64,000 bases of DNA from J095 sp964517605. GTDB taxonomy: Bacteria; Chloroflexota; Anaerolineae; 4572-78; J111. The stretch's first letter is position 1. Each line of letters opens with the position of its first letter. The DNA lies in assembly GCA_964517605.1 (NCBI GenBank), contig CAZFCE010000022.1, forward strand, positions 1 through 64,000, written 5' to 3'. This document shows positions 1 to 7,776 of the stretch, piece after piece. Position numbers and translations under genes: made by a program. Below the pieces are notes generated by a model. The model did no database searches, was not told where the DNA came from, and saw only the letters and a list, made by a program, of their open reading frames with translations.

Positions 1-52
1 TCGTCCCCACATTCACGTGCGGCTTATTCCTTACAAATGTTTCTTTTGCCAT
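1..52 (-). CDS. tuf: Elongation factor Tu, N-terminal 17 residues (truncated by window edge)
   Basis: The reverse complement from position 52 reads ATG followed by MAKETFVRNKPHVNVGT, which is the strongly conserved amino terminus of bacterial EF-Tu just before its GTP-binding loop. EF-Tu is the GTPase that delivers aminoacyl-tRNA to the ribosome. Only 17 codons lie inside the window; the gene continues beyond base 1. A GAGGGA ribosome-binding site sits at 58-63, five bases upstream of the start. The tRNA-Tyr gene lies upstream on the same strand, a tRNA-tuf arrangement known from other bacteria. Identity is nearly certain from the signature even though the fragment is short. Confidence 0.92.
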   Translation of the reverse strand, partial: MAKETFVRNKPHVNVGT

Positions 53-91
53 CTGGTTCCCTCTTTAAAAATATCTAAAAGTGTTATTCGG

Positions 92-126
92 AAAACAGAC
101 AGTGAGGACTACTCACTGTCTGTTTT
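92..126 (-). terminator. Perfect 15-bp hairpin between tRNA-Tyr and tuf
   Basis: Arms 92-106 (AAAACAGACAGTGAG) and 112-126 are perfectly complementary around a 5-nt loop. Read on the minus strand the stem ends in TTTT, so it can act as an intrinsic terminator or a processing hairpin for the tRNA-Tyr transcript, 40 bases ahead of tuf. The T tract is short, so partial read-through into tuf is possible. Confidence 0.7.
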
Positions 127-133
127 AGGGATA

Positions 134-216
134 TGGAGGAGGACGGATTCGAACCGCCGTAGGCGTCTGCCAACTGATTTACAGTCAGTCCCCTTTAACC
201 TCTCGGGCACCCCTCC
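134..216 (-). tRNA. tRNA-Tyr (anticodon GTA)
   Basis: On the minus strand the acceptor stem GGAGGGG (216-210) pairs with CTCCTCC (141-135) and A is the discriminator base. The anticodon loop reads CTGTAAA, giving anticodon GTA for tyrosine. The T arm GGCGG-TTCGAAT-CCGTC is intact. There is a long variable arm, as expected for a class II bacterial tRNA-Tyr. CCA is not encoded. It has its own strong promoter at 267-294. Confidence 0.93.
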
Positions 217-266
217 CTATGAAATTGTACTTAAAAACACGACGCTGTTGCGCCGTGCAGAAGTCA

Positions 267-294
267 AGTATACTGAAATCGAATTAAGAGTCAA
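267..294 (-). promoter_or_regulatory. Sigma70-type promoter of tRNA-Tyr
   Basis: On the minus strand TTGACT (294-289) and TATACT (272-267) are separated by 16 bp and lie about 50 bases upstream of the tRNA. Both boxes are one base from consensus. No other gene starts between it and the tRNA. Confidence 0.75.
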
Positions 295-320
295 ATCGGC
301 ATTTTTGAAATTTTACCGCT

Positions 321-1061
321 TTATTGGTAGCCCCGGGCCCGCCAGACCTCATACAAAACCAGCGCGGTAGCCACCGAAGCGTTGAGTGACTCGATTTTGC
401 CGCGCATGGGCAATTTTACCAGAAAATCGCAAGTTTCTTGCACCAACCGGCTTAAGCCCTGGCCTTCGCTGCCAACTACCAGCGCCATTGCCCCCGACAG
501 GTTGGCTTGTTGGATTGTTACCGCTCGCGGCTGGTGTTCCAGGCCGGCTACCCAGATATTGTTTTGTTTTAAATCTTTCAGGGTTTGGGGCAGATTGGGC
601 ACTTCGGCAACCAGCATGTGCTCGGCAGCGCCCGCCGACGCATTGACCACCGCCGGGGTGATTTTTGCGGCGCGTTGTTTGGGGATGATGACGCCGTGAA
701 CACCCACAATTTCGGCGGTACGCAAAATGGCTCCCAGGTTGTTGGGGTCTTCCAGATGATCCAGCACTACCAGAAAAGGCGGTTCGTTCTGTTTTTGGGC
801 CAAATGTAAAATGTCGTTCAGGTGAACGGTGGGGTAGCCGCCCACTTCCAGCGCCACGCCCTGATGCGCGGTGGATATTTGCTCCAAATCCTTGCGGTCA
901 GTTTCGTGGACGGGAACGCCCTGCCGCTGCGCCAGTTCGGTGATTTCGGTGATGATGGCCGCCGGCTTGAGATTTTGGGCCAGCACCAGCCGGTGAACAT
1001 GCCGCCGCCGCGCCCGCAAACATTCGCGCACGGCGTTGCGGCCATAAATAATTTCACGCAT
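321..1061 (-). CDS. rlmB: 23S rRNA (guanosine-2'-O)-methyltransferase, TrmH/SpoU family
   Basis: The 246-residue protein has the RlmB size and layout. An N-terminal substrate-binding domain (about 1-75, starting MREIIYGRNAVRECL) is followed by a SpoU knotted methyltransferase domain. Motif 1 is visible as VLDHLEDPNNLGAILRTAE (about 98-116), motif 2 as LVVGSEGQGL and motif 3 as LPMRGKIESLNASVATALV near the C terminus. The family 2'-O-methylates guanosine 2251 of 23S rRNA or a related site using SAM; the exact target here is inferred. It starts 6 bases after cysS ends, and the cysS-rlmB pairing is widespread in bacteria, which supports the assignment over other TrmH paralogues. Confidence 0.9.
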   Translation of the reverse strand: MREIIYGRNAVRECLRARRRHVHRLVLAQNLKPAAIITEITELAQRQGVPVHETDRKDLEQISTAHQGVALEVGGYPTVHLNDILHLAQKQNEPPFLVVLDHLEDPNNLGAILRTAEIVGVHGVIIPKQRAAKITPAVVNASAGAAEHMLVAEVPNLPQTLKDLKQNNIWVAGLEHQPRAVTIQQANLSGAMALVVGSEGQGLSRLVQETCDFLVKLPMRGKIESLNASVATALVLYEVWRARGYQ

Positions 1062-1067
1062 GGGGCG

Positions 1068-2552
1068 TTATTGGCTCACTTTCCAGGTAGTGCCTTCGGG
1101 GCCATCCTGAAGGATAATCCCAATTTCGGCCAGCCGGTTGCGGATGGCGTCGCTGGTGGCAAAATCTTTGTTTTTGCGCGCCGCCGCCCGCAAATCAATG
1201 AGCACCCGCACCAGGTCTTCTTCGCGGCCAGCCGCCGCGCCACCCGCCGAAATCTCGGCGGGGATAATGCCCAAAATTTCGCTGCCCAACACGCGATAAG
1301 TTTCATCAATTGCGGTTAGCGTGGCTTTTGAAACCGGTTTGTCGCCGTTGACCAGGCCGTTGACCGCCCGATTAAAATCAAATAGCGCTGCCAGCGCCTG
1401 CGGCGTGTTAAAGTCGTTGTCCATTGCTTCTAAAAACCGCGCTTTTTGCTCGGCGATAACCGCCGCAAATTCGGCATCCGGCGGGCCGTCAGTTCCGGGT
1501 TGGGCCAACTGCTGCCGCACCCGGCTTACCGTGGCCAGCAGCCGCTCGTGGCCTTTGGCGGCGCTCTTCAGCGCCTCGTCGGTGAAGTCGGTGTTTTGGC
1601 GGTAGTGGCTGCTCAAAATGAAAAAGCGGATGGCCAGCGGCGGGTAGGGTTGCGACAGGCGCGGGTGGTTGCCGGTGATGGCTTGCTGAATGTTGAGCGT
1701 GTTGCCCAAACTTTTGCCCATTTTGCTGCCATCAATTGTGACCATGTTGTTCAGCAGCCAGTAACGGGCAAAGCCGTTGCCAAAAGCGGCTTCGCTCTGG
1801 GCGATTTCGCTTTCGTTGTGCGGAAAGATGTTTTCCAGCCCGCCGCCGTGAATATCAAAGGGCAAGCCCAGGTATTTTTTGGCCATTACGGTGCATTCGG
1901 CGTGCCAGCCGGGAAAACCGGCGCCCCACGGGCTGTTCCACTGCATCAGGTGGTTGGGCAAGGCGGCCCGCCACACGGCAAAATCGCGCGGGTCGCGTTT
2001 GTCGCCGGTCACTTCCAGCCGAGCGCCCTCTTCCAAATCATCAATTTTGCGGCGCGATAGTTTGCCGTAATCCGGCCAGCTTGCCACCGAAAAATAAACG
2101 TTGCCGTCGCTCTCGTAAGCGTGGCCGCGCTCAATGAGTTGCTGGGCCATTTCGATTTGCTCCGGCACATGCCCGCTGGCTCGCGGCGAAATATCGGGGC
2201 GGCGCACGTTGAGCAAGTCCATGTCTCTAAAATAATTGCGGGTGTAGGTTTCGACAACTTCCATTGGCTCAACCTGTTCCAGCCGGGCCTGCTTGCCAAT
2301 TTTGTCTTCGCCTTCGTCGCCGTCGCCAACCAGGTGGCCAACATCCGTAATGTTTTGCACGTATCTAACTTTGTAGCCCACATATTCCAGGTAGCGATGC
2401 ACCACATCAAACGTGATGTACACTTTGGCGTGTCCAATGTGGGCATCGCCGTAAACGGTTGGCCCGCACACGTACATGCCCACAAAACCCGGCGTAACCG
2501 GGGTAAATTCTTCTTCCTGGCGGTTGAGGTAATTGTAAACCCGTAAGCTCAT
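1068..2552 (-). CDS. cysS: Cysteinyl-tRNA synthetase
   Basis: This class I aminoacyl-tRNA synthetase charges tRNA-Cys in the cytoplasm. The HIGH signature appears as HIGHAK (near residue 39) after CGPTVYGD, whose cysteine is a zinc ligand. Further expected zinc-site residues lie in GWHAECTVMA. KMGKSLGN (near 275) is the KMSKS loop. The length of about 494 residues is normal. I chose ATG at 2552 because GGAAG lies 7 bases upstream; an in-frame TTG at 2558 would add two residues and overlap the previous gene by 4 bases. It sits between the PIN/TRAM gene and rlmB in one minus-strand operon. Confidence 0.95.
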   Translation of the reverse strand: MSLRVYNYLNRQEEEFTPVTPGFVGMYVCGPTVYGDAHIGHAKVYITFDVVHRYLEYVGYKVRYVQNITDVGHLVGDGDEGEDKIGKQARLEQVEPMEVVETYTRNYFRDMDLLNVRRPDISPRASGHVPEQIEMAQQLIERGHAYESDGNVYFSVASWPDYGKLSRRKIDDLEEGARLEVTGDKRDPRDFAVWRAALPNHLMQWNSPWGAGFPGWHAECTVMAKKYLGLPFDIHGGGLENIFPHNESEIAQSEAAFGNGFARYWLLNNMVTIDGSKMGKSLGNTLNIQQAITGNHPRLSQPYPPLAIRFFILSSHYRQNTDFTDEALKSAAKGHERLLATVSRVRQQLAQPGTDGPPDAEFAAVIAEQKARFLEAMDNDFNTPQALAALFDFNRAVNGLVNGDKPVSKATLTAIDETYRVLGSEILGIIPAEISAGGAAAGREEDLVRVLIDLRAAARKNKDFATSDAIRNRLAEIGIILQDGPEGTTWKVSQ

Positions 2553-2554
2553 GG

Positions 2555-3601
2555 TCAATCTTCCATTCTGGCAAATATCATTTTTCCGGCGTTGGTCTGC
2601 AACACTTTGGTTACAGACACGTCAATGGTGCGGTCTATAAAATTCCGGCCATTTTCAACCACAATCATGGTGCCATCGTTGAGGTAAGCCACGCCTTGAT
2701 CGCGCTCTTTTCCTTCCTGAATGATTTTAACGCTGATGGTTTCGCCCGGCAAAATCACCGTTTTGATGGCGTTGGCCAGCTCGTTGATGTTGAGCACTGA
2801 CACGCCTTGTAACCGGGCCACGCTGTTGAGGTTAAAATCGTTAGTTACCACCGGGATTGAAAGCTGTTTGGCCAAAATTACCAGTTTGTCATCGGCGTTT
2901 TTTACGCCGTCCACGTCCAGATCGGTGATTTGCACCGGCACCGGCGAGTTTTCTTGCAATTGGCGCAGCACTTCCAGCCCGCGCCGGCCCCGGTTGCGGC
3001 GCAACGGCTCCGGCGAATCAGCAATGTATTGCAGTTCATTCAGCACAAACCGGGGCACCAGCATGGTGTTGCGAATAAAACCGGTTTGGCTAATATCGGC
3101 AATCCGGCCATCAATAATCACGCTGGTGTCCAGTAACAGCCCGCTTTCGGCGGGTTTGCGGGTAAGCCCGTCAAACGTGGGAATACCGGCCACAATTTTG
3201 GGGCCGAGGAGGTTAAAAATATCGTTCTGGCGCATTACCATCACCGCCAGGCCAATGTATCCAAACAAAATGCTGATGGCTACCGGCAAGATGGTGCCGT
3301 AGGGTGCCGGCAAATTAGAAACCGATGGATACACCAGCGCGGCAATGGCCAAACCTATCGCCAGGCCAATCACCCCGGAAATCATTTTTGAGGCCGGCAT
3401 CTGTTTGAGTTTACTCTGAAGCCAGGCAAATGGCCGGGTGGTTAAATACGGAGCCAGCAGCAACCCCATCGCGGCCCCGGCCAGCGTTAAAATAATCACT
3501 AAACGCGCCGAGTCGGCGGGGCCAAAAAGGTAACGCGATTGCGCGCCGATGATGGCAAACACTACCATTCCTACCAGGCGAAATACAAACTCCACACTCA
3601 T
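2555..3601 (-). CDS. Membrane-anchored PIN/TRAM domain protein (YacL-like)
   Basis: Four membrane segments occupy roughly residues 5-130 (for example GVIGLAIGLAIAALVYP). A PIN ribonuclease-type domain begins at LLLDTSVIIDGRIADI and includes later acidic residues in LDVDGVKNADDK. A C-terminal TRAM RNA-binding domain follows (LPGETISVKII to the end). The family is found in Gram-positives and relatives as YacL; its RNA target is not established, so membrane-bound ribonuclease is an inference. ATG at 3601 was chosen. An in-frame GTG at 3646 would add 15 residues, but that stretch overlaps a terminator-like hairpin (3631-3663) and lacks a ribosome site. It ends two bases before cysS begins. Confidence 0.85.
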   Translation of the reverse strand: MSVEFVFRLVGMVVFAIIGAQSRYLFGPADSARLVIILTLAGAAMGLLLAPYLTTRPFAWLQSKLKQMPASKMISGVIGLAIGLAIAALVYPSVSNLPAPYGTILPVAISILFGYIGLAVMVMRQNDIFNLLGPKIVAGIPTFDGLTRKPAESGLLLDTSVIIDGRIADISQTGFIRNTMLVPRFVLNELQYIADSPEPLRRNRGRRGLEVLRQLQENSPVPVQITDLDVDGVKNADDKLVILAKQLSIPVVTNDFNLNSVARLQGVSVLNINELANAIKTVILPGETISVKIIQEGKERDQGVAYLNDGTMIVVENGRNFIDRTIDVSVTKVLQTNAGKMIFARMED

Positions 3602-3630
3602 TCGGGTAGCTGCTTCCTCTGTTTTACAGC

Positions 3631-3663
3631 AAAAAGGCGATTGCACTCGCCATGCATCGCCTT
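3631..3663 (-). terminator. Leader hairpin with T tract upstream of the PIN/TRAM gene
   Basis: Arms 3634-3645 (AAGGCGATTGCA) and 3653-3663 pair with a single bulge. On the minus strand the hairpin is followed by TTTTT (3635-3631), about 30 bases before the start codon. It resembles a transcription attenuator in the leader of the PIN/TRAM-cysS-rlmB operon. Confidence 0.55.
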
Positions 3664-3734
3664 ATTTCCCTCGCAAGCTGTTTTTACCCTACAGCCAAGC
3701 CGAACCGTTTCCGGCTCAAGTATTCTGACAGTTC

Positions 3735-3762
3735 AGTTTACTTGCTATTACGCCTGGCGCAA
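3735..3762 (-). promoter_or_regulatory. Candidate promoter of the PIN/TRAM-cysS-rlmB operon
   Basis: Minus-strand TTGCGC (3762-3757) and TAAACT (3740-3735) are 16 bp apart, upstream of the leader hairpin. The boxes are imperfect and alternatives exist nearby. The rest of the 284-bp gap to radA (3764-3930) is A/T rich and shows no gene or clear structure. Confidence 0.35.
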
Positions 3763-3930
3763 GTTAATACTCACATGCTCGCATAACCCAATGACAACAA
3801 CTATTAATTACCACCACTACAATGAAAATTGAATGATTGCAATCAATAAATTAGGGGGAAATAAGGTTTGTCAATTAAGAAAATAATAATGGGTTATGGT
3901 AGCACGAACAATGTTAAATGTCAAAGAATT

Positions 3931-5298
3931 TTAAATTAGGGCGGCTTCCAGCGCCTCGTTTAAAGACCGGGCTTTTACCAGTTGTAGCGGAACATCCTTT
4001 AACCCCTTAATCTGGGTTGATGCCGGCAGCAGGCAGCGTTTAAAGCCCAGTTTGGCCGCTTCCTTTAACCGGGTTTCCAGGTGGCCCACCACCCGCAGCT
4101 CGCCCGATAGCCCCACTTCGCCCACAATCGCCAGGTCGGCGGCAACCGGTCGGTTGCGAAAACTGGAGGCCAGCGCCGCCGCCACCGCCAAATCCGAGGC
4201 CGGCTCGTTGATTTGCAGGCCGCCAATCACATTCACAAACACGTCCTGGTCGGCCAGGCGCAGCCCCACCCGCTTGGTGAGCACGGCCACAATCAGCAGC
4301 AGCCGGTTCATATCAACCCCGTTGGCGGTGCGCCGGGGGTTGCCAAAGCTGGTGGTGCTGGCCAACGCCTGCACCTCCACCAGCAGCGGGCGAGTGCCTT
4401 CCATTGTAACCGCAATCGCCGACCCCGCCGCGTTGGGCAACCGTTCAGCCAAAAACACCTCGCTGGGGTTGAGCACCTGGCTCAAGCCGGCGTCGCCCAT
4501 TTCAAAAATGCCCACTTCGTTGGTTGCGCCAAACCGGTTTTTTACGCTGCGCAGCATGCGGTAAGTGTGAAACCGCTCACCTTCCAGGTACAGCACCGTA
4601 TCCACAATGTGTTCCAGCACGCGCGGGCCGGCAATCGCGCCGGTTTTGGTAACGTGGCCAATCAAAAACACCGGGATGTTTTGCCCTTTGGCCACCTCTT
4701 GAAATTTGGCGGCGCATTCGCGCACCTGCCCCACCGAACCGGGAGCCGATTGCAGTTCTTCCAGGTACACCGTTTGGATGGAATCCACCACCAAAAAATG
4801 CGGCTTCATCTGCCGGATGTGCTCCAGAATGGCGGTCATGTTGGTTTCGGTGAGCAAAAAAAGCTGCTCAGAGGTGATGCCCAGCCGGGTGGCCCGCAAT
4901 TTAATTTGCTGGGCGCTCTCTTCGCCCGAAACGTACAGCACCGGCCCATGCGCCGCCAGCGCCGCCGAGATTTGCAGCAGCAGCGTGCTTTTGCCAATGC
5001 CGGGGTCGCCGCCAATCAACACCAGCGAGCCGGGCACCAGCCCGCCGCCCAGCACCCGGTTAAACTCCTCCACCGGCAGTTGGGTGCGTTGGTAGTGGTC
5101 GGCGGTAATGGCGTTGAGCGCCTGCGGTGCGTTGTTCTGGCCCAACACCGGGCGCACGCCTTCTACGGCGGCCACGCTTTTGGGAGCCAGCGTTTCTACC
5201 AGCGTGTTCCACTCGCCGCAATCGGGGCAGCGCCCCATCCATTTGGGTTGAATACTGCCACAAGCCTGGCAGATGTACTGGGTTTTGGGTTTGGCCAT
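3931..5298 (-). CDS. radA: DNA repair protein RadA
   Basis: RadA is a RecA-like ATPase and branch-migration helicase that assists homologous recombination. The protein starts with a C4 zinc finger (CQACG and CPDCGEW, residues 10-30). The Walker A motif is GGDPGIGKSTLL near residue 95. The RadA-specific KNRFG motif is seen in KNRFGATNEVGIFEM near 253. A Lon-like C-terminal domain follows (about 290-455). The length of 455 residues is typical. The gene appears monocistronic. A close-to-consensus promoter ends only 9 bases before the start codon, so the mRNA is probably nearly leaderless; no Shine-Dalgarno sequence is present. Confidence 0.96.
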   Translation of the reverse strand: MAKPKTQYICQACGSIQPKWMGRCPDCGEWNTLVETLAPKSVAAVEGVRPVLGQNNAPQALNAITADHYQRTQLPVEEFNRVLGGGLVPGSLVLIGGDPGIGKSTLLLQISAALAAHGPVLYVSGEESAQQIKLRATRLGITSEQLFLLTETNMTAILEHIRQMKPHFLVVDSIQTVYLEELQSAPGSVGQVRECAAKFQEVAKGQNIPVFLIGHVTKTGAIAGPRVLEHIVDTVLYLEGERFHTYRMLRSVKNRFGATNEVGIFEMGDAGLSQVLNPSEVFLAERLPNAAGSAIAVTMEGTRPLLVEVQALASTTSFGNPRRTANGVDMNRLLLIVAVLTKRVGLRLADQDVFVNVIGGLQINEPASDLAVAAALASSFRNRPVAADLAIVGEVGLSGELRVVGHLETRLKEAAKLGFKRCLLPASTQIKGLKDVPLQLVKARSLNEALEAALI

Positions 5299-5307
5299 AG
5301 TGAAAAA

Positions 5308-5336
5308 ATTATAACAGAGATTACCGCCAAGAACAA
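5308..5336 (-). promoter_or_regulatory. Promoter of radA, leaderless spacing
   Basis: Minus-strand TTGTTC (5336-5331), 17-bp spacer, TATAAT (5313-5308). Only 9 bases separate the -10 box from the ATG at 5298, so transcription should start within about three bases of the start codon. Confidence 0.75.
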
Positions 5337-5353
5337 TTGTTCAGTTTGATTTC

Positions 5354-5386
5354 AAAAAAAAAGCCCCCCGGCTGGCGGGAGGCTTT
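5354..5386 (-). terminator. Intrinsic terminator of trxA
   Basis: A GC-rich stem (AAGCCTCCCGCC pairing with GGGGGGCTT, some mismatches) is followed on the minus strand by a run of nine or so T residues. It lies 20 bases after the trxA stop and just upstream of the radA promoter. Confidence 0.85.
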
Positions 5387-5405
5387 TGCACGGCTAAACG
5401 CGCCT

Positions 5406-5738
5406 TTAGTTGGCGCTTAACATGGCGTCAACGCGCTGCTGAATGAACGGTTTGGGCGCTGCGCCCACCATCCGGTCAAACAGTTGGCCATCTTTTACAA
5501 ACAGCATGGTGGGAATGCCCTGCACGCCAAATTTGGTGGCCCACATGGGGTTTTCATCGGTGTTTACTTTGGCCACAATCAATTCTTCGGCGTAATCTTT
5601 GGCAATTTCATCCAGAATAGGGGCAACCATTCGGCATGGCCCACACCACGGCGCCCAAAAATCAACGACCACCGGTTTATCGGATTTAAGCACTTTTTCT
5701 TCAAATTCGTCATCATTCACATGGATTGGCTGAGTCAT
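5406..5738 (-). CDS. trxA: Thioredoxin
   Basis: A 110-residue cytoplasmic thioredoxin that reduces protein disulfides. The active site is FWAPWCGPCRM with the WCGPC redox pair (near 31-35), and the cis-proline loop is GIPTMLF near 75. Length and layout are canonical. A promoter (5794-5821) and an intrinsic terminator (5354-5386) bracket it, so it is a single-gene transcript. AAGGAG (in TTAAGGAGCAATAATAAAG) provides a ribosome site upstream of ATG 5738. Confidence 0.96.
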   Translation of the reverse strand: MTQPIHVNDDEFEEKVLKSDKPVVVDFWAPWCGPCRMVAPILDEIAKDYAEELIVAKVNTDENPMWATKFGVQGIPTMLFVKDGQLFDRMVGAAPKPFIQQRVDAMLSAN

Positions 5739-5793
5739 CTTTATTATTGCTCCTTAATTAGCTTAATTTCTATAGCAGGTGGGATGTTTATGA

Positions 5794-5821
5794 ATTGTAA
5801 ATTAACTGACTCCACTGTCAA
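5794..5821 (-). promoter_or_regulatory. Promoter of trxA
   Basis: Minus-strand TTGACA (5821-5816), 16-bp spacer, TACAAT (5799-5794), about 55 bases upstream of the trxA start. Confidence 0.7.
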
Positions 5822-5896
5822 GTTGTTAACCTTTATCCACTTTCTCTGATTAGACGAGCACCATTTTCCATTTCTTACCATTGCCAAAAAATTTAA

Positions 5897-5925
5897 TTGA
5901 CATGCGCCTGTTCCGGGGGTAAATT
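5897..5925 (+). promoter_or_regulatory. Promoter of the tsaC-glycosyltransferase genes
   Basis: TTGACA (5897-5902), 17-bp spacer, TAAATT (5920-5925). It lies 60 bases upstream of the tsaC-like start and just ahead of a terminator-like hairpin. Confidence 0.72.
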
Positions 5926-5937
5926 AGGCAAAACTCG

Positions 5938-5969
5938 GCGGCCCGCCAGTGGCCGCTAAAATTTTTTTT
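5938..5969 (+). terminator. Leader hairpin with eight T residues upstream of tsaC
   Basis: GCGGCC (5938-5943) and GGCCGC (5951-5956) form a perfect 6-bp stem with a 7-nt loop, followed by TAAAA and then eight T (5962-5969). Located between promoter and start codon, it looks like an attenuator rather than an end-of-operon terminator. Confidence 0.5.
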
Positions 5970-5984
5970 GATGGGACAAACTCA

Positions 5985-6623
5985 ATGACTCAAATTTTAC
6001 CCGCCACCTCCGGTAAAGCCATCAGATTGGCCCGCCGGCTGCTGTTTGAAGGCGAAGTGGTTGCCTTTCCCACCGATACGGTTTATGGCGTGGGCGTTAA
6101 CGCCTTTGAGCCATTTGCCGTGCGCCAACTTTTTGAGGTAAAGCAGCGCCCGCCCGATAAAGCCATTCCCGTGTTTATTACCCAAATTGATGACTTGAAC
6201 CAGGTGGCCCGCCAGGTGCCCAACGCCGCTTGGGATTTTTTGCGCCACTTTTGGCCTGGCGCGCTTACCGTGGTGCTGCCCAAATCGCCGCACCTGCCCG
6301 CCGATGTTACCGCCGGAGCCGATACCGTGGCCGTGCGCCTGCCCGACCACCCGTTGTGCCACCAGTTGGTGGTGCGGCTGGGCCGGCCATTGGCCGTTAC
6401 CAGCGCCAACCTGTCGGGCCGGCCTGCGCCTACCACGGCGGCGCAGGTAGCGGCGCAACTGGGCGGGCGCTTGCCGCTCATTCTTGATGGCGGCCCCACG
6501 CCCACCCCCAACCCATCGAGCATTGTTGATTTTAGCGTTTCTCCGCCCCGGCTGCTGCGCGAAGGCGATTTAACGCTGGCCGCGCTGCGGGCGTACCTGC
6601 CCAATCTGGAGCCGGCGGCATGA
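5985..6623 (+). CDS. tsaC: L-threonylcarbamoyladenylate synthase (YrdC/Sua5 family)
   Basis: The 212-residue protein carries a single YrdC domain. The family makes threonylcarbamoyl-AMP from threonine, bicarbonate and ATP for the t6A modification of ANN-decoding tRNAs. Recognisable stretches are GEVVAFPTDTVYGVGVNAF (about 24-42), KQRPPDKAIPVFI and VTSANLSGRPAPTTAAQV. There is no C-terminal Sua5 extension, so the TsaC form is the closest match. ATG at 5985 aligns with the family start; the upstream GTG at 5949 lies inside the leader hairpin and is rejected. Two glycosyltransferase genes follow on the same strand. Confidence 0.9.
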   Translation: MTQILPATSGKAIRLARRLLFEGEVVAFPTDTVYGVGVNAFEPFAVRQLFEVKQRPPDKAIPVFITQIDDLNQVARQVPNAAWDFLRHFWPGALTVVLPKSPHLPADVTAGADTVAVRLPDHPLCHQLVVRLGRPLAVTSANLSGRPAPTTAAQVAAQLGGRLPLILDGGPTPTPNPSSIVDFSVSPPRLLREGDLTLAALRAYLPNLEPAA

Positions 6624-6645
6624 GTATGAGGGGCAAAGCCAACCG

Positions 6646-7776
6646 ATGCCGCCGCTAATTATTGGCATTGATGCCAGCCGCGCCGCCCGCGCCCGGCATA
6701 CCGGCACCGAAACCTACTCGCTGGAGCTAATCAAGGCGCTGGCCCGGCTGGCCGATGCCTCGGTGCGGCTGCGGCTATACACGCCCCACCCGCCTTACCC
6801 CACCGATTGGCCCGGCCAACCGCACGTAGAAACGCGGGTTATCCCGCTGCCGCGCCTGTGGACGCACCTGCGCCTGGCCGCCGAACTGCTGCGCCAGCCG
6901 CCGCACGCGCTGTTTGTGCCGGCGCACGTGCTGCCGTTGGTGTGCCGCGTGCCTGCCGTGGTTACGGTGCATGATTTGGGCTACCGCTACTACCCACAGG
7001 CTCATCGCCCGTTTGACCGCCGTTACCTGGAGTGGACTACCCGCCGCCACACTCGCGCGGCCCGCCACATTATCGCCGATTCGCTGGCCACCAAAGCCGA
7101 TTTGGTCAATTTTTACCAGGCCGATGTCCGCCGCATCTCCGTGGTGTATTTGGGCCGCGATGAAACGCTGGCCCCCGTTACCGCCGCCGCCCAAATTGAG
7201 GCCGTTAAAAACCGTTACCAGATTAATGGCGATTACCTGCTGTACCTGGGCACGCTGCACCCGCGCAAAAACCTGGTGCGGCTCATCGAGGCGTTTGCCG
7301 CCATTTGCCCGCGCTTTCCGGCGCTCAAACTGGTGATTGCCGGGCAAAAGGGCTGGCTGTACGCCGAAATTTTTGCCCGCGTGCAGGCGTTGGGGTTAGC
7401 CGAACAGGTTATTTTCCCCGGTTTTGTGGCCAACGCCGATAAACCGGCGCTGTTGTCCGGGGCGCTGGCGTATGTCTTTCCGTCGTTGTACGAGGGTTTT
7501 GGCCTGCCCGTGCTGGAGGCGATGGCTTGCGGCGCGCCGGTGCTCACCAGCACCGTGTCGTCGCTGCCGGAGGTAGCCGGCGAGGCCGCGTTGCTGGTTG
7601 ATCCCGTCAATCCGGCCCAAATTGCCGCCGGGCTGGCCGAATTGACCGGCAACCCGGCGCTGCGGCAGCAGTTGGCGGCGCGCGGCTTTGAGCAAATTAA
7701 AAAATTTTCGTGGGATGCCGCCGCGGCGCAGACGCTAAAAATTTTGGTAGCCGCCGTCACCGGGGAGCCAAAATGA
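6646..7776 (+). CDS. Glycosyltransferase family 4
   Basis: A 376-residue GT-B fold glycosyltransferase. The N-terminal acceptor-binding half starts IIGIDASRAARARHTGTETY, and the linker region YLLYLGTLHPRKNL (near 195-208) is typical of GT4 mannosyl/glucosyltransferases. The nucleotide-sugar motif is FPSLYEGFGLPVLEAMACG (near 277-295) with the E-x7-E pattern. Donor and acceptor cannot be deduced. It starts 22 bases after tsaC and overlaps the next glycosyltransferase by 4 bases, so the two very likely act together on a surface polysaccharide or glycolipid. Confidence 0.9.
   Translation: MPPLIIGIDASRAARARHTGTETYSLELIKALARLADASVRLRLYTPHPPYPTDWPGQPHVETRVIPLPRLWTHLRLAAELLRQPPHALFVPAHVLPLVCRVPAVVTVHDLGYRYYPQAHRPFDRRYLEWTTRRHTRAARHIIADSLATKADLVNFYQADVRRISVVYLGRDETLAPVTAAAQIEAVKNRYQINGDYLLYLGTLHPRKNLVRLIEAFAAICPRFPALKLVIAGQKGWLYAEIFARVQALGLAEQVIFPGFVANADKPALLSGALAYVFPSLYEGFGLPVLEAMACGAPVLTSTVSSLPEVAGEAALLVDPVNPAQIAAGLAELTGNPALRQQLAARGFEQIKKFSWDAAAAQTLKILVAAVTGEPK

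Noticed and set aside
3601..3646. GTG start of the PIN/TRAM protein at 3646
   Set aside because: The extra 15 residues (many Cys and Thr) do not fit the family and overlap a terminator-like hairpin.
4213..5349. Long open frame on the plus strand opposite radA
   Set aside because: It is the mirror of radA, rich in H, Q and R, without family similarity or ribosome site.
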